The translations under genes were made by a program, and so were the position numbers. A stretch of 64,000 nucleotides of DNA from Bacteroidales bacterium (GTDB lineage Bacteria > Bacteroidota > Bacteroidia > Bacteroidales > JAFGHD01), in assembly GCA_016939365.1 (NCBI GenBank), contig JAFGHD010000020.1, positions 33,181-97,180 of the forward strand, written 5' to 3'. Of this stretch, positions 9,354 through 19,189 are shown one piece after another. Under the pieces are notes generated by a model, which made no database searches, was not told where the DNA came from, and saw only the letters and a program-made list of their open reading frames with translations. Each line of letters starts with the position of its first letter. Positions within the stretch are counted from its first letter, which is position 1.

Positions 9354-12300
9354 TCAAAACCACCTGACAAGGTTCAGATCATGCCTGTAAGGTAACAGCG
9401 GAGATTTAGGTGCAATCCGGAAGGCAAACTCAAATATACCGGAAGCTGTCATCGGGAAATCACACTCGTAGACAGCATACGGATTTTTCTTTTCCCGCAG
9501 ATCAAGTTCGTTTGTATACCAGGGACAATCCACATGATCATTGATCCGGCGTCCGAATATCACCTCTGCCCTGATTTCCTCAGGGGGTATTTCTCCGGTT
9601 TTCAGGACCAATGTGGCTTTGAAATTCTGCCCCATGGTCAGGGAACTCTGAATATTTCCGGGGATATCAATTGAAACCAGTTCAATGTCATCCCAGAACC
9701 GCCGGATCTTTCTTTTCCAGCCCGTGATCTCGCGAGCCAGGGTATAATCGTTGTGGATCAGTTTGGTGTTTCGCTGGCGGAGTTTATGGTAATATTGCCC
9801 GGTGTAATCATCCAGCATCCGCTTCATTGTGAAATGAGGTGCGATCTGGGCCATGCTGTTCCTTACAAATTTGAGCCAGCCACCCGGAATACCCTTATTG
9901 TTCCTGGTGAAAAAGAGGGGTATGATTTCCTCCTGAAGCAGGTTAAGGATTGTCTCTGCGTCAAGTTCGTCCTGATATTGTTGATTTGCATAAATCCTGG
10001 CTTCATTCAGGGCCCATCCTGCGTTTTCTTTGAAACCCTCCGACCACCAACCATCCAGGACGCTCAGGTTCAGCACTCCGTTCATCACAGCCTTCTGCCC
10101 GCTGGTTCCTGAGGCCTCCAGCGGTCTGGTCGGTGTATTCAGCCAGACGTCAACGCCTGCGATGAGATTTCGGGCCAGGTGCATATCATAATTCTCGAGG
10201 AAAATGACCTTTCCGAGAAAGCGTGGATTCTTCGAAATGGTCACGATCCTCTGGATCAGATCCTGACCCGGCTTGTCGTTGGGATGTGCCTTTCCTGCAA
10301 AGATGAAACGCACCGGGCGCTCGGGGTCATTGACGATCTCTTCCAGCCGGTCGGTGTTCCCAAAAAGGAGATGTGCCCTTTTATAGGTGGCAAATCTCCT
10401 GGCAAAACCAATATAAAGTGCCTCTTCGCTGATCTCATTCAGGGTTTCGATAATGATCCTCGGATTTTCCTGCCGTTTGGTCAGGTCGGAGTTGATCTTC
10501 TTTTTCAGAAAGCGGGTCATGACCGATTTGGAAGCCTTCCGTTCTTCCCAGAGTTCCTCATCTCCGATCTGAAACACCCGTTCCCAATGTTCCGGACTAT
10601 TGACCTGGCTGACGAAATCCTTCCCGAAATACTTCCTGTGGAGTTCCTGCCAATTGCGGGCTGTCCAGGTTCCGTAATGCACACCGTTGGTAACATGACC
10701 GATATGGAGTTCGCCAGGGAAATAGCCCGGGTACAGATCCCTGAAAATCTCACGGGTCACCCTTTCGTGGATTTTGCTGACCCCGTTTGCCTCCTGACAC
10801 AGCTTCATGGCCAGTATGCTCATTGAAAACCGTCCGTCCTGCGCACTTCCATCGATCTGTCCCATGTTCATGAACTCCCTCCAGGATATCCGCAGCCTGT
10901 CGGCATAGTGGGGAATATATGTACGAAGGATGTCTTCACTGAAGGTGTCATGGCCTGCCGGCACCGGCGTATGCGTTGTGAAAAGGGAAGATGACCGGAC
11001 TACCTCAAGAGCCACCTCAAAGGGAAGGTTGTCATACTGAACATACATCCGCAGTCTTTCAAGCCCGGCAAAGGAGGCATGTCCTTCGTTCAGATGGAGT
11101 ATATCGGGTTTCACGCCCATTGCGTCCAGAAGCCTCATACCCCCGACACCGAGCAACAGCTCCTGCTTGAAACGGTTCTCCCAGTCGCCGCCATAAAGAT
11201 GGTAAGTAATGGCCCGGTCTTCGGCCGTGTTTTCATCAATATCCGTATCCAGTAGGTAAAGCGGTATCCTCCCCACATCAACCCGCCATGCACGGGCTGT
11301 AAGAGACCTCCCTGGAAATACAATACTGATCTTCAGTGGATTGCCCTTGTCATCGTTGACCTCCTGAATGGGAAGTGTGGAGAACTTCTGCGGGATATAC
11401 AAGTTGAGCTGATCTCCATGAAGGGAGATGCTTTGCTGGAAATATCCATACCTGTAAAGGATACCGACACCGATCATGTGTACATTGGAATCACTTGCTT
11501 CCTTGAGGAAATCCCCGGCCAGAACACCGAGACCTCCCGAATAGATGGTTAGTGATTCATGCAGGCCATACTCCATGGAGAAATATGCGATCCGTGGATC
11601 ATTTCCAGGAAAATCCTGAGATATATATTCGTTGAATTGTTCCAGCACAGTGGCCAGTTTCTTCTGGAATCCCACATTTTTCTCAAGGTTTGCCCATTGT
11701 ACCGAGTCGAGCGAATCCAGCAGTGAGAGTGGGTTTTGCCTGTGCTTTTCCCATAAATCCACATCAATCAACCGGAAAAGCTCTTCCGCCTGGGGATTCC
11801 ATGACCACCACAGGTTCATGGCCAGTTTATGCAGAGCTTCCATCGATTCCGGATAGCTGGGACGGATATTTATCTGGCGCCACTCCGGCTCAAACCTTGG
11901 TAATCTGGGGGAAACGGGAGGAACGGCCTTTTCTGCAGCTTTCTTTGTAACGAACAGATCCTTCCTTCCTTCCACTTTTTCAAGGGCTACACTGTAGGCT
12001 TCCCTGTAATGATCATAAAGGGTATTCCATGTGATCCCGGCTGCAATTTCCAGTGCCTCCATTCTGGTGCTTTCCAGCATGTCCGGTGAATATGCGGCGA
12101 ACTGAAGAATGGCTTCGGCTATATCCCCTACGGCCTTCTCATCATTTCCATCCATCCGGTCAAGAATAGTCACGGCATTCGTTTTTCCCGGGAATTCACC
12201 GGCGACCCACTTGCCGAAGCCAGCCAGGGAGGTAGTTATGGTAGGTATCCCGAAAGCCACGCTTTCCATAGGTGTATAACCCCAGGGCTCGTAGTAGGAG

Positions 12301-13595
12301 GGAAACACGGTCTGGTCGAATCCCAGAAGGAAATGATAATAGGGTATGTTGAAGATGCCATCGTCTCCATTCAGGTATGCCGGGATGAAAAAAGCATTTA
12401 CAGCATCACCGGCTTTGTTGTGAATTCCTTTCTGCAAAAGGTTGCTGATGATCTGGTCTGAGGCGGGATCCATCAGCAAATGAGTCAAATAGATACTACC
12501 ACTCTGGGAATCAGGACTATTTTTGGGCTCCTCACTGAGAATATCCATTCTTGGTCCGGTCTGATATGCAGGTATGGCGAAGAAAACGAGAATCTGCCGT
12601 TCGGTCTTCCTGTCCCTGACTTTGGCCAGTGCATCAATCAGGAGGTCGATACCCTTGTTCCTGTATTCATAACGGCCGCTGGTGAGAACCAGCCAGGCAT
12701 TCCGGCCGATTTTACGGCCCAGGACAGCTTCGGCAACACGAATGATCCGGTTACGGATATCCTCCCGGCTGGTCTGGCGGGAAACGGGATCCGGGATGAG
12801 GCCGGGATCAAACCCGTTCGGGGTGATGATATCAGGCGATCGTTGCAGAAAGCGGCGACATTCGGAAGCGGTCACCTCACTCACAGTAGCAAAGGAATCA
12901 GCCTCCTGTGATGCGGTCTTTTCCAATGAGTGTTTGGAAACCACTCCAAAGCGCCTTATCAGCGACTCCAGATCAAGTTTATCGGGCTCATGGTAGAGGG
13001 GCAGCCCGTTACCTGCAATGGCACGGCCGGCAACTGTGGCATGGGTCGTGAAGACTGTGCCTACCTGAGGCACTTTATCCTTCAGGTAAAGCACCCCGGC
13101 GCCCGTCATCCACTCATGAAAATGAGCAATGACACGGTCTGAAGCTGACAAATAGTATTCATAAAAACTTTCGATCACCTTGCCTGCCGCATACCCAAAA
13201 AGGGCCGGTTCCACATAATCCCATTGTCCCTGGAGCGAGTCCAGTTTGTAAAGCTCCCAGAATTTGGAAAATATCCTGTCTTTTTCAGGGAAAAAGGGAG
13301 TAAAATCAACCAGGATGGCGATGGGTTTTCCCGGCACATTCCATCTTCCGACTCTCAGCCTCAGGCCTTCCTGCTCGGCCTTACTCCTCCATCCCGGCAA
13401 GAGAGACCTGTCCTCTGAGAAATCCGGGTGTTCCGGTGTTTCCTTCCAGACATCCGGGCCGATCATGAAATACCTCTCCTTAAGGTCTTTGACAACGATC
13501 GGTGCCTTGCTGGAAATTACGGTATAAATTCCACCGATCTTGTTGCACACTTCCCAACTGATCTCAAATAGATAATCCGGTCTGTTCAATTTCAT
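9354..13595 (-). CDS. fused GT3-type glycogen synthase and GT35 alpha-glucan phosphorylase
   Basis: N-terminal YLFEISWEVCNKIGGIYTVISSKAPIVV resembles the eukaryote-type GT3 glycogen synthase start; C-terminal half has NEGHASFAGLERLR, TTHTPVPAGHDTF and LEASGTSGQKAVMNGVLNLSVLDGWW (PLP-lysine region). ATG at 13595 preferred over the upstream start at 13655. Confidence 0.9.
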   Translation of the reverse strand: MKLNRPDYLFEISWEVCNKIGGIYTVISSKAPIVVKDLKERYFMIGPDVWKETPEHPDFSEDRSLLPGWRSKAEQEGLRLRVGRWNVPGKPIAILVDFTPFFPEKDRIFSKFWELYKLDSLQGQWDYVEPALFGYAAGKVIESFYEYYLSASDRVIAHFHEWMTGAGVLYLKDKVPQVGTVFTTHATVAGRAIAGNGLPLYHEPDKLDLESLIRRFGVVSKHSLEKTASQEADSFATVSEVTASECRRFLQRSPDIITPNGFDPGLIPDPVSRQTSREDIRNRIIRVAEAVLGRKIGRNAWLVLTSGRYEYRNKGIDLLIDALAKVRDRKTERQILVFFAIPAYQTGPRMDILSEEPKNSPDSQSGSIYLTHLLMDPASDQIISNLLQKGIHNKAGDAVNAFFIPAYLNGDDGIFNIPYYHFLLGFDQTVFPSYYEPWGYTPMESVAFGIPTITTSLAGFGKWVAGEFPGKTNAVTILDRMDGNDEKAVGDIAEAILQFAAYSPDMLESTRMEALEIAAGITWNTLYDHYREAYSVALEKVEGRKDLFVTKKAAEKAVPPVSPRLPRFEPEWRQINIRPSYPESMEALHKLAMNLWWSWNPQAEELFRLIDVDLWEKHRQNPLSLLDSLDSVQWANLEKNVGFQKKLATVLEQFNEYISQDFPGNDPRIAYFSMEYGLHESLTIYSGGLGVLAGDFLKEASDSNVHMIGVGILYRYGYFQQSISLHGDQLNLYIPQKFSTLPIQEVNDDKGNPLKISIVFPGRSLTARAWRVDVGRIPLYLLDTDIDENTAEDRAITYHLYGGDWENRFKQELLLGVGGMRLLDAMGVKPDILHLNEGHASFAGLERLRMYVQYDNLPFEVALEVVRSSSLFTTHTPVPAGHDTFSEDILRTYIPHYADRLRISWREFMNMGQIDGSAQDGRFSMSILAMKLCQEANGVSKIHERVTREIFRDLYPGYFPGELHIGHVTNGVHYGTWTARNWQELHRKYFGKDFVSQVNSPEHWERVFQIGDEELWEERKASKSVMTRFLKKKINSDLTKRQENPRIIIETLNEISEEALYIGFARRFATYKRAHLLFGNTDRLEEIVNDPERPVRFIFAGKAHPNDKPGQDLIQRIVTISKNPRFLGKVIFLENYDMHLARNLIAGVDVWLNTPTRPLEASGTSGQKAVMNGVLNLSVLDGWWSEGFKENAGWALNEARIYANQQYQDELDAETILNLLQEEIIPLFFTRNNKGIPGGWLKFVRNSMAQIAPHFTMKRMLDDYTGQYYHKLRQRNTKLIHNDYTLAREITGWKRKIRRFWDDIELVSIDIPGNIQSSLTMGQNFKATLVLKTGEIPPEEIRAEVIFGRRINDHVDCPWYTNELDLREKKNPYAVYECDFPMTASGIFEFAFRIAPKSPLLPYRHDLNLVRWF

Positions 13596-13622
13596 CGTTC
13601 CTGTTTCATCATTTAGTCCGGG

Positions 13623-13630
13623 CAAAAATA
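13623..13630 (-). promoter_or_regulatory. Bacteroidota -7-like box TATTTTTG upstream of the synthase-phosphorylase gene
   Basis: Matches TAnnTTTG on the minus strand, 28 bp upstream of the ATG; no clear -33 TTTG. Confidence 0.4.
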
Positions 13631-13654
13631 TCCCTTTGATTTTCTTTACGGACA

Positions 13655-13678
13655 CATTTCTTCTTCATATAAGAAATG
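13655..13678. repeat. inverted repeat CATTTCTT-N8-AAGAAATG, possible operator
   Basis: 8-bp perfect arms just upstream of the candidate -7 box. Confidence 0.5.
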
Positions 13679-13790
13679 CGCCATCAATACCACCTGTTTA
13701 TAAGCCATGCAAATCCAAAAGGAGACTCTTATGTCCATAATCAGCATTGATCACCGCCGGAAACGGGAAGCCGGTGAGTCCGGCGGGGTT

Positions 13791-15323
13791 TCAGGAAATA
13801 TCAGAAAGGATAGCTGATAACCTTGACAAAGCCTGTCTGATCCGTGTACGTCCTGCCTCGGCGGCGTCTTCCGACATCTCTTTCACCTTCTTTTTCTTCC
13901 CTTCACTGATATATTTCATCACCCGTTCCGTTGCAGCCGGATCGATTTCCCTGATAAGGACAGATAAATCGAACGGGTCAGCCTTGCTGATAAACTTCCT
14001 GAGGTCCTTGACTTTCAGCCCCAACAAATCAGGGTATGCAACCGTTTTTCCGGGTCTCATCACAGCGGAGACTTTGACGGATGGTGCGGTTGATCTGACG
14101 CGGATTCCGGAAGCCGGACCCGGCATGTCTTCCTGGACGGCTTCATCCAGTCTGATCATAAAATCAGACAGGACATTCATGTAATTGATAAAAGCTTCGT
14201 AGGGTGTCGCGTAAGGGTTGAAGTACCTGTGGACATCGCCGTCGGAGAACCATTTGGTACACATGTAGTAAAAATGGTCGCTCGCCTGAAGATTGTTCCA
14301 GTCGTTCAGTAGCCGGCCGTCCCTGCACTGACGGACTTGATCTGAAATGCTGTAGAGTCTCGCGAATGCCTCATCCTGCATCTCATTGCCCAGCCAGGCG
14401 GTCAGGTCCCGTTCCTCGTCGGCCCAGGATATCGGGTGCGGAACGGATATTTCAGCAACAGGCCGGTGCATGGAGGACAATTCAGCGGGAGTCCGGAAAG
14501 CAAAATCAGAATCCTTTAGCAACATTCCGGGTAGGGATTCCATGAACTGGAAAATACCCGAATCAGCCGGCTGATGCTCTCCCAGGGTCTCGTAATCAAT
14601 GAAAATATTTACGATTTCCTGATCCTGATCCAGGTTGTTGATCCATCCCGCATATTTTTCTGCAGTGAGCGGCCATTCATTCCAGCTTTTGTCTGAAAAC
14701 CGGAAGGCAATATCATCACTCAACCTGAAATTCTTGAGGAGCAGGTTCAGCCCTGTCCTGGTCGGATTACGATACAGATAATTCGGGCTTTTCCATCCGA
14801 GTATGTGTTTAGCCCCCTCAGTAAGCAAAGTATTATATCCCATATCATACACCATCTCTCCGATCTGATCGGAGTAAACCAGCTCGGTATTCCTGAAAGT
14901 AGCAGGCCTGATGCCAAAAAGCTCATTCATTTTGTGGCTGTGGGCCTCCACCTGGCGGATGAATTCCTCTTTGCTGACCAGGGATGCAAGCGAATGGGCA
15001 TAGGTCTCGGTGAGAAATTCCACAGATCCGGTAGCAGCAAGTTCCTTAAAGCTATCGAGCACAGCAGGGGCAAACATCTCAAACTGATCGACCGCCAGAC
15101 CCGAAATGGAGTAACTGATCCGGAACCGGTCCCCGTATTTTCCGATCAGGTTGAGCATCATTCTGTTGGCAGGCAGATAACATTTGTCCGCGATCCTTTG
15201 CATGATAGACCGGTTGAGGAAATCATCGTAATAATAATGATCTGAACCAATGTCGAAAAACCGGTAGGTTCTCAGCCTGAAAGGCTGGTGTACCTGAAAG
15301 TACAGACAGATTGATCTCATCAA
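13791..15323 (-). CDS. glycoside hydrolase family 57 (alpha-amylase-like)
   Basis: CLYFQVHQPFRLRTYRFFDIG, NTELVYSDQIGEMVYDMGYNTLLTEG and FIDYETLGEHQ match GH57 motifs; overlaps the upstream gene by 4 bp. Confidence 0.9.
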   Translation of the reverse strand: MMRSICLYFQVHQPFRLRTYRFFDIGSDHYYYDDFLNRSIMQRIADKCYLPANRMMLNLIGKYGDRFRISYSISGLAVDQFEMFAPAVLDSFKELAATGSVEFLTETYAHSLASLVSKEEFIRQVEAHSHKMNELFGIRPATFRNTELVYSDQIGEMVYDMGYNTLLTEGAKHILGWKSPNYLYRNPTRTGLNLLLKNFRLSDDIAFRFSDKSWNEWPLTAEKYAGWINNLDQDQEIVNIFIDYETLGEHQPADSGIFQFMESLPGMLLKDSDFAFRTPAELSSMHRPVAEISVPHPISWADEERDLTAWLGNEMQDEAFARLYSISDQVRQCRDGRLLNDWNNLQASDHFYYMCTKWFSDGDVHRYFNPYATPYEAFINYMNVLSDFMIRLDEAVQEDMPGPASGIRVRSTAPSVKVSAVMRPGKTVAYPDLLGLKVKDLRKFISKADPFDLSVLIREIDPAATERVMKYISEGKKKKVKEMSEDAAEAGRTRIRQALSRLSAILSDIS

Positions 15324-16624
15324 ATATGATTTTCTTTGCTATTGGCAACAACATCCCTGTACACTTCCACAATATGGGATGCAGCATTTTCCCACTTCAG
15401 ATGATCAACTTCAGCCCGGCCATACCGAACAAACATCTTGGAGAGTGCCGGATAATGGATCAGGCCATAAATGGCATCTGCCATACCATTGACATCCCAG
15501 AAATCCACCTTGATGGCATGCTTGAGTACTTCCGCCACGCCGGATTGCTTGGAGACAACAACGGGCACATTGGTTCTCATAGCTTCCAGGGGAACCAGCC
15601 CGAAGGGTTCTGATACGGATGGCATGACAAAGACATCGCTCATGGCGAACATCCTGTCCACATCATCTCCCCTCAGAAAACCTGCGAAGTGGAACCTGTC
15701 GGCTATTTTCAGCTGTGCTACGCGCCGTACCATTTTATACAGCAAATCCCCTGAACCGGCCATAACAAAACGGATATTACGGTCTCTGGTGAGCACCTTA
15801 TGTGCTGCTTCAATAAAATACTCAGGTCCTTTCTGGAAAGTGATCCTGCCCAGAAATGAAACAATATACTCCCTGACGTTTTTTTGTGTGTTGAGCAATT
15901 CAGGTTTCTCAATTGTTTCAATGGCATTATGTACAGTGACCACCTTATCGGGATTGATACCATACCGGTCGATCACAATACGGCGGGTAAGGTGGCTGAC
16001 TGCGATGACACAGTCGGCGGCCTCCATTCCGCGACGTTCAATATCATAGACCAGGGAGTTGATATTTTCACCAGATCTGTCAAATTCCGTTGCATGAATA
16101 TGGACAACCAGGGGTTTTCCGCTCATTCTTTTCGCGGCAATACCGGCATAATAAGTCAACCAGTCGTGGGAATGGATAATGTCGAACTCATGCTGGGCGG
16201 CAATGGCACCACCTACCAGTGCATACCTTGACACCTCCTCCATCAGGTTCTGTCCGTATTTACCTGAAAAGTGGTATTTTGCTGAGAACACCCGGTTCCG
16301 GAGTTCTTTTTCTTCCCTGACGGTTTCGCGGTATATTCGTTCAAATTCCTCCGGGCCCAGATAGGGAACCAGGTTGGCTCCCACTTCGATATAGCTGAGG
16401 TTGTGTGCCAGCTGGCGGAATTCCTGGTCATAGATGTTCACAGCTACATCACTTGCATTGATGAGACGGACTGCCTGCTGGTCTTCATCGCCGAAGGCTC
16501 TGGGAACCACAAAAAGAACCTGAACGCCGTGCTTCATCAGGCCTTTGGTCATCCCATAGCATGCGGTGCCCAGCCCCCCTGAGATATGGGGTGGAAACTC
16601 CCAGCCGAACATCAGTACCCTCAT
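15320..16624 (-). CDS. GT4 family glycosyltransferase
   Basis: MFGWEFPPHISGGLGTACYGMTKGL; HSHDWLTYYAG; SFLGRITFQKGPEYFIEAA; DVFVMPSVSEPFGLVPLEAM. Confidence 0.9.
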   Translation of the reverse strand: MRVLMFGWEFPPHISGGLGTACYGMTKGLMKHGVQVLFVVPRAFGDEDQQAVRLINASDVAVNIYDQEFRQLAHNLSYIEVGANLVPYLGPEEFERIYRETVREEKELRNRVFSAKYHFSGKYGQNLMEEVSRYALVGGAIAAQHEFDIIHSHDWLTYYAGIAAKRMSGKPLVVHIHATEFDRSGENINSLVYDIERRGMEAADCVIAVSHLTRRIVIDRYGINPDKVVTVHNAIETIEKPELLNTQKNVREYIVSFLGRITFQKGPEYFIEAAHKVLTRDRNIRFVMAGSGDLLYKMVRRVAQLKIADRFHFAGFLRGDDVDRMFAMSDVFVMPSVSEPFGLVPLEAMRTNVPVVVSKQSGVAEVLKHAIKVDFWDVNGMADAIYGLIHYPALSKMFVRYGRAEVDHLKWENAASHIVEVYRDVVANSKENHI

Positions 16625-18582
16625 GATGCAACAGTGTGTTTACAAAGGATATCAATGAGATATTTCATTCTTAAAAGCTCGGCCACACTCCATGCCTGTG
16701 AGATTGAGCCCCTTGGTCTGTGGGGAGGGTCTCCATCATAAATCTCAGAAATACTGCCCACTCCATGTTCAGCCAGCTCATCTTCAAAACCATAGTAAAG
16801 CTTTCTAATGAGCGGCAATCCTGATCTCCCGTGAAGGCGGAGATATCCTTCGGCAAAATGGCCCAACATCCATGGAAAAACGGATCCCTGATGATAGGCT
16901 GTATCACGCTGGGCGGAACTTCCTTCATATATGCCCCTGTATTCCGGATGATCGGGGGCGAGAGATCTTAATCCCCTGATTGTCAATAGCTCACTTTCAA
17001 TATGATCGAACACCTTTTTCCTGACATCCTCAGGAACAGGGGAATAAAGCAGGGATGCGGTAAAAATCTGGTTTGGTCTGAAACTCCAGTCCGGCTTCCC
17101 GTTATACACTACATCGGCCAGGTATCCTTTCTCCTCATTCCAAAAAACCTTCATGAATGATGCTGGAATACTCCGTGCCAGCTCCAGCCAATCTGAGACA
17201 GCCCCCTGATACTTTGAATCCCTGAAAAGATCCAGGGTAAACATGATGGCATGATACCATAGGGCATTGAGATCAACAGCCAGGCCAGTGCGCGGTGTAA
17301 CGGGCATCCCTTCCACCACGGCATTCATCCATGTCACGGGTTTCCCCTCTATGCCTGCACCCAAAAGTCCATCCTCCTGCATATGGATCTGGTGTGAAGT
17401 CCCCTTTCGGTATTCCGAGAGTATCATCCGGATCAGTTCCCCGTAACGCTTCCTGATCCTTTCACGGTCACCCGTGAACTGCACGTATTGCTGCAAAGCC
17501 CAGATGAACCACAGTGATGTGTCTGCGGACTCGTAAAATGATTCATTCCCCTTTCTGTAATCAGGGAAAAAAGGGCCCTTCATGCGACGGACCATGGTGT
17601 CGATAACAGAGAAGAAAGTCAGGTGGTCATTGCGGGTGAGCATAAGGCCGGGAATTGAGATGAATGTGTCGCGGCCGATCACATCAAACCAGGGGTAGCC
17701 GGCAATGATTTCAGTATCTCCGTTGCGCCTGATGACAAACTGGTCTCCCGAATTATGAAGGCAGTGCTCAAAACTGTCACGGGGGGTCCTCGATCTGAGT
17801 TCCTTACTGAAAAGCCTTTTCAGCGTGGAGGGATCCTTGCCGGAAATCCCGGCTGAAAACATCACACTCTCCCCCTTTTTTATGTCCAGCTCGAAGTATC
17901 CGGGGACCCACAGATCTTCCTTGAAATCATATCCCCGTTCCTCCTCCCGGTCATATTCCAGGCCGAAATACCAGTCCGGGGCATGGTGATACTCCACCTG
18001 TTTGGAGAACTGCATGTAAACGGGTGTGTAGTTAGGGTACAAGCTCATCATGATCCCGTTGGGAATGGAATCATACCCGGTACGCACATCGGAATTTGCG
18101 CTGCTCAGCATGTGGCGCTGTCTGAATGCCAGGAAAGGCCTTAAGCGGAGTTTTGTGGGAGAATGGGCTTCTACCAAACTGTACCTGATCAGGATTCGGT
18201 CGTCAATGGAGGAAAAAACCCGCTCGACCGTCAGTACCACCCCGCCAACGGTGTAGGTCAGATGCGGAATCGGATCCGATCTGAAATCCCTGATGTATTT
18301 GTGCCCTTTCGGATTGTACAGGTTATTCCGGTACTTGTGTATGCCGAGGTTGAATTCAGCATTACGCTGTATTACAGTAACATCCAGAGAAGAAAGCAAA
18401 ACATGAAGCTCGTGATCGATCTCCGGTTGACGAACGATCAGTAATCCATGATACTTCCTTGTATTACAGCCAACAATCGTCGTTGTCGCAAACGACCCCA
18501 TACGGTTTGACCTGATAAGCTCCTTCGAGAGTGAATACTCAAGATTGACCAGTTCATTCTTATCAAATTCAATATATCCCAT
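16621..18582 (-). CDS. amylo-alpha-1,6-glucosidase (glycogen debranching enzyme, GH133-like)
   Basis: FATTTIVGCNTRKYHGLLI; AGYPWFDVIGRDTFISIPGLML; NALWYHAI; AYHQGSVFPWMLGHFAEGYLR. Confidence 0.92.
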   Translation of the reverse strand: MGYIEFDKNELVNLEYSLSKELIRSNRMGSFATTTIVGCNTRKYHGLLIVRQPEIDHELHVLLSSLDVTVIQRNAEFNLGIHKYRNNLYNPKGHKYIRDFRSDPIPHLTYTVGGVVLTVERVFSSIDDRILIRYSLVEAHSPTKLRLRPFLAFRQRHMLSSANSDVRTGYDSIPNGIMMSLYPNYTPVYMQFSKQVEYHHAPDWYFGLEYDREEERGYDFKEDLWVPGYFELDIKKGESVMFSAGISGKDPSTLKRLFSKELRSRTPRDSFEHCLHNSGDQFVIRRNGDTEIIAGYPWFDVIGRDTFISIPGLMLTRNDHLTFFSVIDTMVRRMKGPFFPDYRKGNESFYESADTSLWFIWALQQYVQFTGDRERIRKRYGELIRMILSEYRKGTSHQIHMQEDGLLGAGIEGKPVTWMNAVVEGMPVTPRTGLAVDLNALWYHAIMFTLDLFRDSKYQGAVSDWLELARSIPASFMKVFWNEEKGYLADVVYNGKPDWSFRPNQIFTASLLYSPVPEDVRKKVFDHIESELLTIRGLRSLAPDHPEYRGIYEGSSAQRDTAYHQGSVFPWMLGHFAEGYLRLHGRSGLPLIRKLYYGFEDELAEHGVGSISEIYDGDPPHRPRGSISQAWSVAELLRMKYLIDILCKHTVAS

Positions 18583-18610
18583 CGCGCAGTTCGTGAGTAT
18601 TTATACCTGA

Positions 18611-18618
18611 CAAATATA
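18611..18618 (-). promoter_or_regulatory. candidate -7 box TATATTTG upstream of the debranching enzyme gene
   Basis: Minus-strand match to TAnnTTTG 29 bp upstream of the ATG at 18582. Confidence 0.4.
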
Positions 18619-18715
18619 GAACAAAACCTCCACCCTTTGTGACAGGGTGCCATGGAAGAGAAAAACAATTACACATACATGTGATCACTGCCCGGGAGAC
18701 AGACGGTGAACTGGC

Positions 18716-18952
18716 TCATCGAAAGAAATTGCGCCGGATGTCATGAAGTCTCTTTAGAGAATAAACTGCTGCCGCGACCATGATCCATAAGATGCCGCCA
18801 TCCATCGGTGCCCCTCCTCCAACCGGCAAATCTCCTGAACCGGGACCACCTCCGGGATTGGGAGGTTCATCGGGAAAAACTGATGATGAAACGAGAACAA
18901 AGAATATCACAATAAGCAATGTCGCTGGTATTTTTTTCATAAGCCTATTCAT
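18716..18952 (-). CDS. small exported protein with PID-CTERM-like tail
   Basis: MNRLMKKIPATLLIVIFFVLVSSSVFPDEPPNPGGGPGSGDLPVGGGAPMDGGILWIMVAAAVYSLKRLHDIRRNFFR: signal peptide, Pro/Gly-rich middle, P(M/I)DGG motif, TM helix, basic tail. Confidence 0.6.
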   Translation of the reverse strand: MNRLMKKIPATLLIVIFFVLVSSSVFPDEPPNPGGGPGSGDLPVGGGAPMDGGILWIMVAAAVYSLKRLHDIRRNFFR

Positions 18953-19156
18953 TAATATAGGTATCCAATTCAATATGACAAAACATCAAACCATCCGCAC
19001 ACGGAAAAGTTACCGACCGTAACGATCAAATTCCATGCAAAACTTTAATCCCACCTTCTTTCCGTTACTTACTCCTTCGAACTGCATGAAATATTCCATT
19101 CCTGGGAACAGGTAAGACCAAATTGAAACCTTGTCAGGAAAGCCTTATTTTTTTAT

Positions 19157-19164
19157 TATATTTG
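19157..19164 (+). promoter_or_regulatory. candidate -7 box TATATTTG upstream of the TonB receptor operon
   Basis: Matches TAnnTTTG 25 bp before the ATG at 19190; TTG at 19131-19133 is a loose -33 candidate with 23-bp spacing. Confidence 0.45.
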
Positions 19165-19189
19165 CAAGGTATTTCAATTACCATAGGTA

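Noticed and set aside
10179-10826. 215-aa plus-strand ORF opposite the phosphorylase domain
   Set aside because: Antisense to a conserved GT35 region; no family resemblance.
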